Origin: Trueperaceae bacterium
GTDB taxonomy: Bacteria > Deinococcota > Deinococci > Deinococcales > Trueperaceae
NCBI GenBank assembly: GCA_020431825.1
Contig: JAGQHN010000014.1
Coordinates: 1 to 64,000, forward strand
DNA length: 64,000 nt
Reading direction: 5' to 3'
Both the position numbers and the translations under genes were made by a program. Below are positions 1-7,013 of the stretch, in pieces. The notes beneath the pieces were generated by a model. The model was not told the DNA's origin. It made no database searches and saw only the letters and a program-made list of their open reading frames with translations. Each line of letters begins with the position of its first letter. Within the stretch, counting starts at the first letter, position 1.

Positions 1-263
1 TGATAGGACAGGCCGTCAGTGCATTTTCAGGTTCGGTAGGGTTTTTGATGAGTTTAACAGGACACCACAATCAGGCGGCGCTTTTTGTTTTAGGCGTACT
101 TCTGTTAAACGTCAGTCTAAATTTCTTGCTTATTCCCCAATTTGGCATGAATGGTGCAGCGGTTGCCACTTCAGCCAGTTTTATTATCTGGAATATGGCG
201 GCGCTCTTTTATGTGCTCAGAACACTAAAAATAAACCCAACCGTTTTGAGGCGGTTCTGGTGA
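1..263 (+). CDS. Polysaccharide flippase family protein, C-terminal end (partial)
   Basis: The reading frame is open from base 3 to the TGA at 261-263, so this is the 3' end of a gene that starts before the window. The visible part has two hydrophobic segments separated by the pattern LLIPQFGMNGAAVATSAS, which is typical of the last helices of Wzx/MATE-like lipid-linked oligosaccharide flippases of the inner membrane. The stop overlaps the GTG of the sulfotransferase by 4 bp, so the two are translationally coupled and probably belong to a surface polysaccharide operon. The exact subfamily cannot be set from this fragment. Confidence 0.7.
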   Translation, partial: IGQAVSAFSGSVGFLMSLTGHHNQAALFVLGVLLLNVSLNFLLIPQFGMNGAAVATSASFIIWNMAALFYVLRTLKINPTVLRRFW

Positions 264-1195
264 AGCCTAATTTCTTTATTGTTGGCGCGCCCAAATGCGG
301 CACCACTGCTCTGGCACAGTACCTCTCTGAGCATCCACAGGTATTTATGGCCGACCCCAAAGAACCTCATTTCTTTGCCGATGATTTACCCGGTCACCAT
401 AAAGCCATAAATCAAAAAGACTATCTGCGCTTATTTAGTCATGCCAGAGAGCAAAAAATCGTTGGTGAAGCCTCAGTCTGGTATCTCTACTCAGATTCAG
501 CTTTAAAAAATATAAAATGTTTTAACCCCCAGGCAAAACTCCTGGTCATGCTTCGAAACCCGGTTGAACTGGTTTACTCTATGCATTCCCAGCATCTTTA
601 TACCCGAAACGAGCACGAACAGGACTTTGCCGAAGCGTGGTTCCTATCAGAAAAACGGCGTCAGGGAAAAGCTATTATCTCAACAGCACAGGATGGGCAT
701 AAGGTCTTACAGTACGATGAAATCGCCAGATTAGGTGAACAGCTGGAAAGACTGTTAAAGCTTTTTCCCAGGCAACAGGTCATGTGGATATTTTTTGATG
801 ACTTTAAAACCAAACCCGTAGAAACCTATAAGCAGGTAATGCAGTTTTTAGCCATAGAAGACTTAAACCGCAAGAGCTTTCCCCGTATCAATAGCAACAA
901 ACGGCAAAAGTACCCGTGGCTGGCAAACTTTACCGAAAGGCCCCCGCAGTGGTTAGTCTGGCCACTGCAAGAACTCAAACGGCGCTTTAACATTCAGCAG
1001 CGCTTTAATCTTTTAAAACCTTTACGACAAATTAATGATGTCGTAGAAAACCGCCCCGCACTCAGCCCTGAAATGACGCAAATCATCTTGCAACACTACC
1101 GGGACGACATCTTAAAGCTAGCTCAGCTGACCGGGCGCAATTTGGATCACTGGCTCTATGACCTCGAGCCTCAGGAAAAAGAGCTTATATGTTAA
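260..1195 (+). CDS. Sulfotransferase domain protein
   Basis: Predicted PAPS-dependent sulfotransferase of 311 aa. The PAPS 5'-phosphosulfate loop GAPKCGTT is at residues 9-16, and the 3'-phosphate loop around R99-N100-P101 is followed by the usual SMH motif. The family sulfates sugars, proteins or small molecules; the preceding flippase suggests a surface glycan or exported polymer as acceptor, which is an inference. It starts with GTG inside the flippase stop (GTGA) with GAGG 8 nt upstream. The gene ends convergently 45 bp from the methyltransferase gene. No truncation is seen. Confidence 0.85.
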   Translation: MKPNFFIVGAPKCGTTALAQYLSEHPQVFMADPKEPHFFADDLPGHHKAINQKDYLRLFSHAREQKIVGEASVWYLYSDSALKNIKCFNPQAKLLVMLRNPVELVYSMHSQHLYTRNEHEQDFAEAWFLSEKRRQGKAIISTAQDGHKVLQYDEIARLGEQLERLLKLFPRQQVMWIFFDDFKTKPVETYKQVMQFLAIEDLNRKSFPRINSNKRQKYPWLANFTERPPQWLVWPLQELKRRFNIQQRFNLLKPLRQINDVVENRPALSPEMTQIILQHYRDDILKLAQLTGRNLDHWLYDLEPQEKELIC

Positions 1196-1240
1196 TTGGC
1201 GAAGCCGTACTAGCCTCAAGCGTAGCTACATTTACCAGCC

Positions 1241-2377
1241 CTACTTGAGAACGCGCAAGACCACAAACTTTAAGTAACGTCCTTCAGGAAAGGCAATGCT
1301 AACCGGGTGATCTAAGGCATGCCCGGCTTCATGTATGACCTGGGCTTGTACCTTTGCGTCCTGACAGGCCTCTGCCAGCATAGTCTTAAAATCTTCTGGA
1401 AAAACCTGTGAGGTACAGCTCGAGCTCACCAGTAAGCCACCCTGATTCAGACACTTTAGCGCCAGCGTATTAAGCTTTTTGTAGGCTCTTAAAGCCGCAA
1501 ACTTACTCTGCTTGTCTTTGGCCATAGACGGCGGGTCAAGCACAACCATATCTACCTTGTTGGCATCTCTGGCATAGTCCTGTAGAAAACTAAAAACATC
1601 GGCGGTAAGAGCTTTATGGTTTATGAAACCATTTATTTCGGCATTGCGCTCGGCGTCCGCATTGGCGGCTGGGGCTATGTCCACACTTGTCACTTCTTTG
1701 GCCCCCCCAGCCAGAGCGTAGACCGAAAAGCCTCCGTTGTAACTAAACAGGTTAAGCACTGTTTTGTCTTTTGCCAGACCTCTAAGCGTTTGCCGATTTT
1801 CCCGCTGATCTAAAAAGAGCCCGGTTTTTTGCCCTTCATAAAGATTGGCAATAAACTTAAGCCCCTTTTCCATAACGGTGAGTTCTGGCGGGGGCAGTTC
1901 GCCCCAGAGAGCCTCGAGACCCCTTTCGGTGCGCCAAGCAATCCCTTTTAGATTTAGCTCTTTGCTAAGACTCCAGACCACATCATCAAGAATGCTTTCT
2001 AAACTCTTACTATAAGTCCGTATAACCACAAAGCGGTTATAGCGGTCAGCTACCAGCCCCGGCAAAAAGTCACTCTCACCGTAAATCAGGCGGTAGGCAT
2101 TGGTATCATTTGAAACAAAAGTTCTGAGGCTTAAAGCATCTTTAACCCGTTCATGGATAAAGGTCTGATCGGGCACACTGGTTTCAGCAAACAGCCGCAC
2201 GGCAATGGCACCTTCTTTATCAAACAGGCCAATGCGACTAAGCTTGCCTGCCTCGAGCCTGACCCAGTCGCCAGTCTTAAGGCGGTGCTCCGGCAAATGA
2301 TTGCGGTAAACCCAGGGGTGACCTGAAGCCAGCGCAGACTCGAGCTTTTTGCCCAGATTAAGGGTAATAAGTGACAC
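1241..2377 (-). CDS. Class I SAM-dependent rRNA large-subunit methyltransferase (RlmI-like)
   Basis: This 378-aa protein has the layout of RlmI-type 23S rRNA m5C methyltransferases (RlmI of E. coli is about 396 aa). There is an N-terminal PUA-like RNA-binding domain (about 1-75), the family motif EGQKTGLFLDQREN at 181-194, SAM motif I around NLFSYNGGFS (209-218), DPPS at 281-284 and a candidate catalytic cysteine in SSSCTSQ (C321). It starts with GTG overlapping the epimerase stop by one base (TAGTG), so it is the last gene of a three-gene minus-strand operon. The target base is inferred from the family only. Confidence 0.85.
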   Translation of the reverse strand: MSLITLNLGKKLESALASGHPWVYRNHLPEHRLKTGDWVRLEAGKLSRIGLFDKEGAIAVRLFAETSVPDQTFIHERVKDALSLRTFVSNDTNAYRLIYGESDFLPGLVADRYNRFVVIRTYSKSLESILDDVVWSLSKELNLKGIAWRTERGLEALWGELPPPELTVMEKGLKFIANLYEGQKTGLFLDQRENRQTLRGLAKDKTVLNLFSYNGGFSVYALAGGAKEVTSVDIAPAANADAERNAEINGFINHKALTADVFSFLQDYARDANKVDMVVLDPPSMAKDKQSKFAALRAYKKLNTLALKCLNQGGLLVSSSCTSQVFPEDFKTMLAEACQDAKVQAQVIHEAGHALDHPVSIAFPEGRYLKFVVLRVLK

Positions 2378-3327
2378 TACAAACTCACTTTGCCTTCTTG
2401 CAGGAGCTGCTCGAACTGTGCAATGGTCTGACGAATACCAAGCTCGAGGGGTGTTTCTGAGGTGCCTGACAAATGCTTTTTATAGTCTCCAGCGGCCATG
2501 CTTTCTGCAAAAGGCAGGTGCGTATCTTTTACCCTGATTGTAACTCCAGGTTTAACGCTTTCAATCATCTGCGCAACCGCTGTTACCGCCACAGCGTCCA
2601 GGCCAAGGTTAAAGCCGTAAGCACCGTTTAGCGGTGTTTCAGCCGCTTCTATAAATTGTCTGGCGACATCTGAAGCAAGATGAAACTGCATCTTGCCACC
2701 AAAACTTATCTCAAAGTCTTTTCCGGCAGCGGCAGCCAGCATGGCTTTGCTCGGTTCGCTGGTTAGGCCCTGATCACGGCCCACACCGTAAACCGTATAG
2801 GGGCGCAAGGACGTACTGCTTAACCCATAATCCTGAAAATAAACTCTGGCAGTGCCTTCATTGGCCTGTTTGTAAACACCATAAAGCGTGGTAGGTGCTA
2901 AAGGCGCATCGGCAGGTAGATTATCCTGACCGTAAACCTCGGGTGGGCCGTACACTGCAATCGAAGAGGCGCAGGCCAGATGCTTAAGCCCTGCCTGTTT
3001 AGCTGCCTCAAAAACATTCACAGTACCCACAACATTGACCTGTGCACCCAGTACGGGATTAGCCCGACAAAAAGGAACCTGCAACGCTGCCAGGTGAATA
3101 ATGTGCTTTACCTCGTGCTCAGTAATGGCCTTTAAAACCTGCTCAAAGTTAGTCAGGTCACCTTTTAAAAAGGTAACACTTTCTTGCTCCTCAGGGCTCA
3201 TCAGCAAATTGAGCCGATGCCGATTCTCACTCAGATCAAAACTGATGACCTTTTTGCCAGCTTTGGTCAAATGATAGATCGCCCAGGCTCCCAGACAACC
3301 CATAGACCCCGTAATCAGATAGGCCAT
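2377..3327 (-). CDS. NAD-dependent epimerase/dehydratase (extended SDR)
   Basis: Extended short-chain dehydrogenase/reductase of 316 aa acting on a nucleotide sugar or similar substrate. The Rossmann motif GSMGCLG is at residues 7-13, HLAA at 78-81, and the catalytic Y-x3-K is Y149-K153 with an upstream serine pair at 121-122. It abuts the FAH-family gene directly (start codon next to its stop) and overlaps the methyltransferase by 1 bp, so the three are cotranscribed. The substrate is not identifiable from sequence. FAH-family neighbours suggest a small acid or sugar-acid pathway, but this is weak. Confidence 0.8.
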   Translation of the reverse strand: MAYLITGSMGCLGAWAIYHLTKAGKKVISFDLSENRHRLNLLMSPEEQESVTFLKGDLTNFEQVLKAITEHEVKHIIHLAALQVPFCRANPVLGAQVNVVGTVNVFEAAKQAGLKHLACASSIAVYGPPEVYGQDNLPADAPLAPTTLYGVYKQANEGTARVYFQDYGLSSTSLRPYTVYGVGRDQGLTSEPSKAMLAAAAGKDFEISFGGKMQFHLASDVARQFIEAAETPLNGAYGFNLGLDAVAVTAVAQMIESVKPGVTIRVKDTHLPFAESMAAGDYKKHLSGTSETPLELGIRQTIAQFEQLLQEGKVSL

Positions 3328-4155
3328 TTAGTCAACCACGCGATTCGTGAGGCTACCCAGATGCTCTATTTCAACGGTAAAGGTATCCCCTGGTTTCATC
3401 CAGAGCTTTTCTTGCGTACCCAAAATGACACCTTCTGGCGTACCTGTCGAAATAATGTCACCGGGGCTTAAGGTCATGTACTGACTGGTATAAGCAATAA
3501 TTTCAGCAACGCTGAAAATCATGTCGGCGGTGTTGCTGTTTTGCTTAAGCTCCCCGTTGTAATAACCTTTGACAGTCAGGTTTTGTGGGTCAGTAATTTC
3601 ATCTGAAGTAACGACATAGGGGCCTATGGGCAAGAATTTGTCTAGTGTTTTTCCTACCAGCCACTGACCACTAACAAACTGTAATTTGCGCTCGCTTAAG
3701 TCATTGGCATTGCAGTAGCCAAAGACGTAGTTTAAAGCCTCATCGACAGAGACATTTTTGGCAGTTTTACCCATAACCACACAAAGCTCAGCTTCGTAAT
3801 CTACCTGCTCGAGCCCGCCAATCGAAACCTCTTCACCCGGAGCTGCAATGCTGTTATTAAACTTGCTAAAAAGCACAGGTTGTTTGGGTTCTGCCATGCC
3901 ACTTTCCACTGCATGTTTACGGTAATTAAGACCAATACAAAGAATCTTACCCGGGTTGGGTACGCAAGCGGCAATCTCTAGACTCGCTTCATCAAGAAAG
4001 CTCGAGGCACCGCCAAGCAGACCTTTTAACTCAGTCATAGCTTCATTGCCACGACCAAAAACTTTATCGGGATGCAAACCTGTGTCAATGACACCCTGCT
4101 CAACCTTTATACCCAAACGTAAACCCGCATCCCCTTTAAAACTCAGTAATTTCAT
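3328..4155 (-). CDS. Fumarylacetoacetate hydrolase family protein
   Basis: 275-aa member of the FAH family, whose members cleave or decarboxylate beta-diketo acids (acylpyruvases, 2-hydroxyhepta-diene-dioate isomerases). The conserved GLNYRKHAVE stretch (75-84) includes H81, and E121, E123 and D152 correspond to the divalent-metal ligands. The last third carries the family signature GDIISTGTPEGV. A strong Shine-Dalgarno AAAGGAG sits just before the ATG. It is first in an operon with the epimerase and methyltransferase. The exact reaction is not determinable; acylpyruvate hydrolase is the default reading. Confidence 0.85.
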   Translation of the reverse strand: MKLLSFKGDAGLRLGIKVEQGVIDTGLHPDKVFGRGNEAMTELKGLLGGASSFLDEASLEIAACVPNPGKILCIGLNYRKHAVESGMAEPKQPVLFSKFNNSIAAPGEEVSIGGLEQVDYEAELCVVMGKTAKNVSVDEALNYVFGYCNANDLSERKLQFVSGQWLVGKTLDKFLPIGPYVVTSDEITDPQNLTVKGYYNGELKQNSNTADMIFSVAEIIAYTSQYMTLSPGDIISTGTPEGVILGTQEKLWMKPGDTFTVEIEHLGSLTNRVVD

Positions 4156-4353
4156 AACCTTACTCCTTTAAGAACTAGCTTTTGAGAAATGATAACAGGA
4201 AACTATAAGGATTCAAGCTAGTAAGCAAAACCTATATTTTGCCTAAAAGACCTAGCTTGTTTCAAAAATTTTATACCTAATGCGGATACCCTAATTTTGA
4301 TTTCCGGTTTAAACACTTCAATAAATAGTGCGTAAAGAAATTTACAAAGTAAA

Positions 4354-4383
4354 ATTCTGCTTAGAATTTCTCCTAAGCAGAAT
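4354..4383 (-). terminator. Rho-independent terminator after the small-protein pair
   Basis: A perfect 11-bp inverted repeat (ATTCTGCTTAG at 4354-4364 and its complement at 4373-4383) with an 8-nt loop lies 28 bp beyond the stop of the 67-aa gene. On the minus strand it is followed by a short T-rich stretch. It would end the transcript of the two small genes. The T tract is modest, so efficiency is uncertain. Confidence 0.6.
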
Positions 4384-4410
4384 CATGGTCTTAGCTATAC
4401 CAATCTTAAA

Positions 4411-4614
4411 CTAACTTGTATGACATTCCTTTGAGCAATAATAGCAGCCATTTACTTGGCTATAATAATGCCTTGCCGCTTTTACTGCATCCCGGCAATT
4501 TGAAAAGCTACCTAAGTAAATCCTATTTTCAGTACTGGGGCAAAAGGTGCAGTTTTGGGTATGCACTTCATGATCGCCATTAGCTTGAGCGTTCTTATTA
4601 ACGTAGTAATTCAC
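4411..4614 (-). CDS. Small cysteine-rich protein of unknown function (67 aa)
   Basis: A 67-aa protein starting YYVNKNAQANGDHEVH and ending CYYCSKECHTS. Four cysteines with flanking histidines suggest a metal-binding fold. I recall short proteins of this pattern as widely distributed hypothetical proteins, but know no function. It starts at GTG overlapping the TGA of the upstream small gene (GTGA), with GGAGCG before it. It is AT-rich, contains no CTCGAG palindrome and lies in an accessory islet, which suggests horizontal transfer. The pairing with the repeat protein upstream looks functional. Confidence 0.7.
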   Translation of the reverse strand: MNYYVNKNAQANGDHEVHTQNCTFCPSTENRIYLGSFSNCRDAVKAARHYYSQVNGCYYCSKECHTS

Positions 4615-4862
4615 GAACGCTCCTTATTAGCTTGCGATAGTACCGAACCTGCCAACGTTTTTGTTTCTTGACTATATTTATCGCTATGAAGAACTTTAGA
4701 TGCCTTTGTTTCCAATTCAGCACCTGTTTGCTTAGTAGTTCCGGTTTGTGAAAGTACCGAACCTGCCAATTCTTTAGCTATTTTTGAAGAACTGTTATCC
4801 TTTAAAACCTCAGAAGCTAAAGTTGCAATCTTTTTAGAAGACTGCTTGCTATTTTTTGCCAT
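4611..4862 (-). CDS. Small two-repeat protein of unknown function (83 aa)
   Basis: An 83-aa, lysine- and serine-rich protein with two copies of a ~27-residue helical repeat: ATLASEVLKDNSSSKIAKEL then AGSVLSQ, and a second copy ending TLAGSVLSQ. I chose the ATG at 4860-4862 (MAKNSKQ) because AGGAAAGG lies just upstream; a longer form from 4889 has no such site. It overlaps the 67-aa gene by 4 bp. It is preceded by a ~170-nt leader rich in hairpins, one of which pairs CTAGG with CCTAG beside the ribosome-binding site and could regulate translation. Function unknown. Confidence 0.65.
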   Translation of the reverse strand: MAKNSKQSSKKIATLASEVLKDNSSSKIAKELAGSVLSQTGTTKQTGAELETKASKVLHSDKYSQETKTLAGSVLSQANKERS

Positions 4863-4901
4863 ACTTATTCCTTTCCTAGGATTTTGCACCTAGAAGAAAA
4901 G

Positions 4902-5022
4902 GACACAGCGTTGCAGAATTGGGATTAAAACTGTATGCTGAATATGTCACTAGCCAGCATTTTTGCTGTGTCTAACGGAATGGCGAGCATTTATTGAGGC
5001 ATGTCCCAAGTGCTCGCTTTTT
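4902..5022. ncRNA. Structured non-coding region (candidate leader or small RNA)
   Basis: GACACAGC (4902-4909) pairs perfectly with GCTGTGTC (4965-4972) and encloses a second helix ATGCTG/CAGCAT (4935-4940 with 4955-4960). Next to it GCGAGCA (4983-4989) pairs with TGCTCGC (5011-5017), followed by TTTTTCG on the plus strand. Read on the plus strand this looks like a ~120-nt RNA with a terminator. Read on the minus strand it is the 5' leader of the small-protein pair, with a CTTTTCTT run after the large stem, as in an attenuator. I match it to no known riboswitch or RNA family. Confidence 0.4.
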
Positions 5023-5039
5023 CGTTTGCCTCCTCAAAT

Positions 5040-5348
5040 CTTTTTGCCTCAAAAATAGCACCACCTATTAACACAAAAGCGAACACAGGCTAAGCTTAAA
5101 TTATTTAAGAATAAATGTCAATCCTTAGAATAATTGTTTCATAAATACAATAAATTGAAATTTCACTAATTAATGTACAATATATTGTATTCGTACACCT
5201 ATGCCGCCATCAAAGCACTTTATTCTTTCAAAAAGGTTATAAAGATAATAATGTATTATCTTTATAAGGGAATACCTTTGGTTGTCAATACACTAGGTAG
5301 TGTCAACACACTATTTATTATGATATCCTTTGATCTAAGGAAAAAATT
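5040..5348. other. AT-rich, palindrome-dense region with iteron-like repeats
   Basis: No convincing gene lies here. The stretch contains TACAATATATTGTA, a perfect 14-bp palindrome (5176-5189); a perfect 14-bp inverted repeat TTATAAAGATAATA with a 3-nt spacer (5237-5250 and 5254-5267); and a direct repeat TGTCAAyACACTA (5283-5295 and 5301-5313, 12 of 13 identical, 18 bp apart) whose ACACTA/TAGTGT half-sites also form overlapping inverted repeats. It lies directly upstream of the HTH protein. It could be its operator region or a relic of a plasmid or phage origin. Confidence 0.5.
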
Positions 5349-5765
5349 ATGGATGACTCTATCGACACAAATTTAAAAACATCCACACAAGAGCTAAAGC
5401 CAGTTTTTATTCATTCAGCTATTGATGATTTGGGTTTATCTCTTGGTGCATTCAGAGTTTATGGTCACTTGGCTAGGCGAGCCGGCTCTAGTAACTCCGC
5501 ATGGCCTTCGTACAGCTCGATTGGCGAACATTGCTTTAGATCAAGCTATCCTAAAGCCCAAGAAGCAACATTAAGAAGAAAAGCATTGGCAGCAGTTGCC
5601 GAGTTAAAAAAATTCGGTTTAATTGAAGTTCAAGAAAGAAAGTTAGGAACAACTAAAGCCAACAAGAGTAATATTTATGCCCTTGTACCACTTAATACTT
5701 GGCTTCAAAAACGTGATGAGATACGCAAAGCTAAACAGAGAAAAAATGAAGAATTACCTTTCTAA
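5349..5765 (+). CDS. Helix-turn-helix protein, phage/plasmid replication-initiator type
   Basis: A 138-aa protein. Residues about 30-110 look like the winged helix seen in phage and plasmid replication proteins (HTH_36 type): LGAFRVYGHLARRAG, then WPSYSSIGEHCF, then RRKALAAVAELKKFGLIEVQ. The basic C-terminus (KAKQRKNEE) may bind DNA. AAGGA lies 8 nt before the ATG. The preceding palindromes and 18-bp-spaced repeats could be its binding sites. It overlaps the convergent thioesterase gene by 4 bp. It could be a free-standing regulator or a remnant of a replication module; no recombinase is seen. Confidence 0.6.
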   Translation: MDDSIDTNLKTSTQELKPVFIHSAIDDLGLSLGAFRVYGHLARRAGSSNSAWPSYSSIGEHCFRSSYPKAQEATLRRKALAAVAELKKFGLIEVQERKLGTTKANKSNIYALVPLNTWLQKRDEIRKAKQRKNEELPF

Positions 5766-6232
5766 TCCACATACCACCCCAGCGCCTCGAGCCTTGATTC
5801 ACTTGCCAACTCCTTAGGCATATCTGCCAGCGTCATACTGCTTTCAGCAGCAATGGTGCCATCTGGCAAAATGACTTCACCGACGGCTTGACCCAAACGG
5901 CCCCTTAGCTTGATGATTCGGCCTACTATTTTTAAGGGGGTCTGGGTGGGCACAGGTTTTCTAAACTTGACCTCGAGCTTTACACTCATCATAAATTTGT
6001 GGGGGTCACCTATAAAGGAAACTCGAGCTACCACTTCATCTAACATACTCGTAACGATTCCACCATGAACCACGCCCGGGTAACCCTGATAGTCTTCTGC
6101 CACCGTATACTCCGAGTAAACTTCATCTGCGCCATTATCAAAAAAGCTCATATAAAGCCCGCGCGGATTTTTGCGACCACAGACAAAACAGTAGTCTGAA
6201 TTGGCTTGTTTTCTAAGCTGCTTGCTGTCCAT
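5762..6232 (-). CDS. PaaI-type hotdog-fold thioesterase
   Basis: A 156-aa acyl-CoA thioesterase-like protein. The hotdog motif HGGIVTSMLDE (56-66) gives the HGG loop and catalytic-type D65. An N-terminal Cx2C (C15, C18) with GRKNPRGLYM is common in this subgroup. Single gene on the minus strand, with no clear ribosome-binding site before the ATG; TAGGCT stands 6 nt beyond TAGTCT upstream. Substrate acyl-CoA unknown. Confidence 0.85.
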   Translation of the reverse strand: MDSKQLRKQANSDYCFVCGRKNPRGLYMSFFDNGADEVYSEYTVAEDYQGYPGVVHGGIVTSMLDEVVARVSFIGDPHKFMMSVKLEVKFRKPVPTQTPLKIVGRIIKLRGRLGQAVGEVILPDGTIAAESSMTLADMPKELASESRLEALGWYVD

Positions 6233-6319
6233 AGACTAAGCCTACCTTGCAGGGCTGCGACTAGGCTAGCAAAGGCTAAAGCATCTACATAAAACCTAAA
6301 TAAAACCTTCATCTTTCAC

Positions 6320-6348
6320 TCAATCTTGACTGATAAAGTCAAGATTGA
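6320..6348. promoter_or_regulatory. Perfect inverted repeat upstream of the YceI gene (operator candidate)
   Basis: TCAATCTTGACT (6320-6331) and its exact reverse complement (6337-6348) are separated by 5 nt and end 18 bp before the ATG of the YceI-family gene. It is not followed by a T tract, so it is more like a repressor site or mRNA leader stem than a terminator. A MarR-type dimer site (TTGAC-N-GTCAA core) is a reasonable reading. Confidence 0.55.
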
Positions 6349-6366
6349 AAGACAAAGGAGGCAGTC

Positions 6367-6942
6367 ATGAAAAAGATTGGTTTGGTTATTAGTTTATTAT
6401 TTGGGTCATTGGGTTTCGCTCAGTTCGCTTTAACGGATGTCAGCGAAGCCCGCTTTTATATCAATGAAGTTTTAATGGGTAACGACAAAGAAGTGATTGG
6501 CACAACCAATCTGGTTACAGGTGAGGTCAGTTTTGACCTGGCAAACCCGCAAGCTGCTCAGGTAGGTACCATCACGATTGATGCCAGCGACCTGACCACC
6601 GATGATAATCGGCGTAACAACCAGCTTCGTAACCGCATTTTGCAAACGGGTCAGTACCAGTTCATCACTTTTACCCCAACGGGTATTACGGGCATCCCTG
6701 AAACAGTAGCCGTGGGCGACAGTTTTGAGGTAGAAATCATAGGTGACCTGACCATAAAAGAAACAACGAGCAGCGTTACCTTTGCAACTACTGTTACGGT
6801 TGTCTCTGAAAATGAAATTTCTGGTACAGGCTCAACCATGATCGAGTATGCCGACTATGACATTGCTATTCCTAGCGTGCCTCTGGTTGCTCGAGTCGAC
6901 CAGGAAGTAAGGCTCGAGCTTGCCTTTGTCGCCGCTCAGTAA
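6367..6942 (+). CDS. YceI-family exported lipid-binding-like protein
   Basis: A 191-aa protein with a cleavable signal peptide (MKKIGLVISLLFGSLGFAQ) followed by the YceI beta-barrel: the ARFYINEVLMGNDKEVIG start, the TGEVSFDL strand, the TIDASDLTTDDNRRNNQLR central motif and ITFTPTGI. YceI proteins bind polyisoprenoid lipids or amphiphiles in the periplasm and are often induced by stress. AAAGGAGG gives a strong start. Monocistronic, with a perfect inverted repeat just upstream and a strong terminator just downstream. Confidence 0.85.
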   Translation: MKKIGLVISLLFGSLGFAQFALTDVSEARFYINEVLMGNDKEVIGTTNLVTGEVSFDLANPQAAQVGTITIDASDLTTDDNRRNNQLRNRILQTGQYQFITFTPTGITGIPETVAVGDSFEVEIIGDLTIKETTSSVTFATTVTVVSENEISGTGSTMIEYADYDIAIPSVPLVARVDQEVRLELAFVAAQ

Positions 6943-6960
6943 ACTTCTTTAAAAAAGAGA

Positions 6961-6990
6961 ATGAGCTAGCACTTGGCTAGCTCATTTTTT
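6961..6990 (+). terminator. Rho-independent terminator of the YceI gene
   Basis: ATGAGCTAGC (6961-6970) pairs perfectly with GCTAGCTCAT (6976-6985) over a 5-nt loop and is followed by a run of six to seven T. It lies 18 bp after the stop codon. This is a textbook intrinsic terminator; the A-rich 5' side also makes it weakly usable for the convergent glnS. Confidence 0.85.
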
Positions 6991-7013
6991 GTTGGCTTTG
7001 GGGATTCAGCCTT

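Noticed and set aside
4902-5022. 6S RNA, tmRNA or a known riboswitch
   Set aside because: The helices do not fit the 6S bubble layout, there is no tRNA-like end or tag frame for tmRNA, and no conserved riboswitch core was recognised.
5173-5376. 67-codon frame upstream of the HTH gene
   Set aside because: It runs through the palindromes, lacks a ribosome-binding site, overlaps the start of the HTH gene and has a composition expected of AT-rich non-coding DNA.
4007-5785. CTCGAG-free gap as proof of horizontal transfer
   Set aside because: Gaps of 1.0-1.5 kb also occur in native genes (subtilase and binding-protein genes), and one gap of this size is expected by chance among about 140 intervals.
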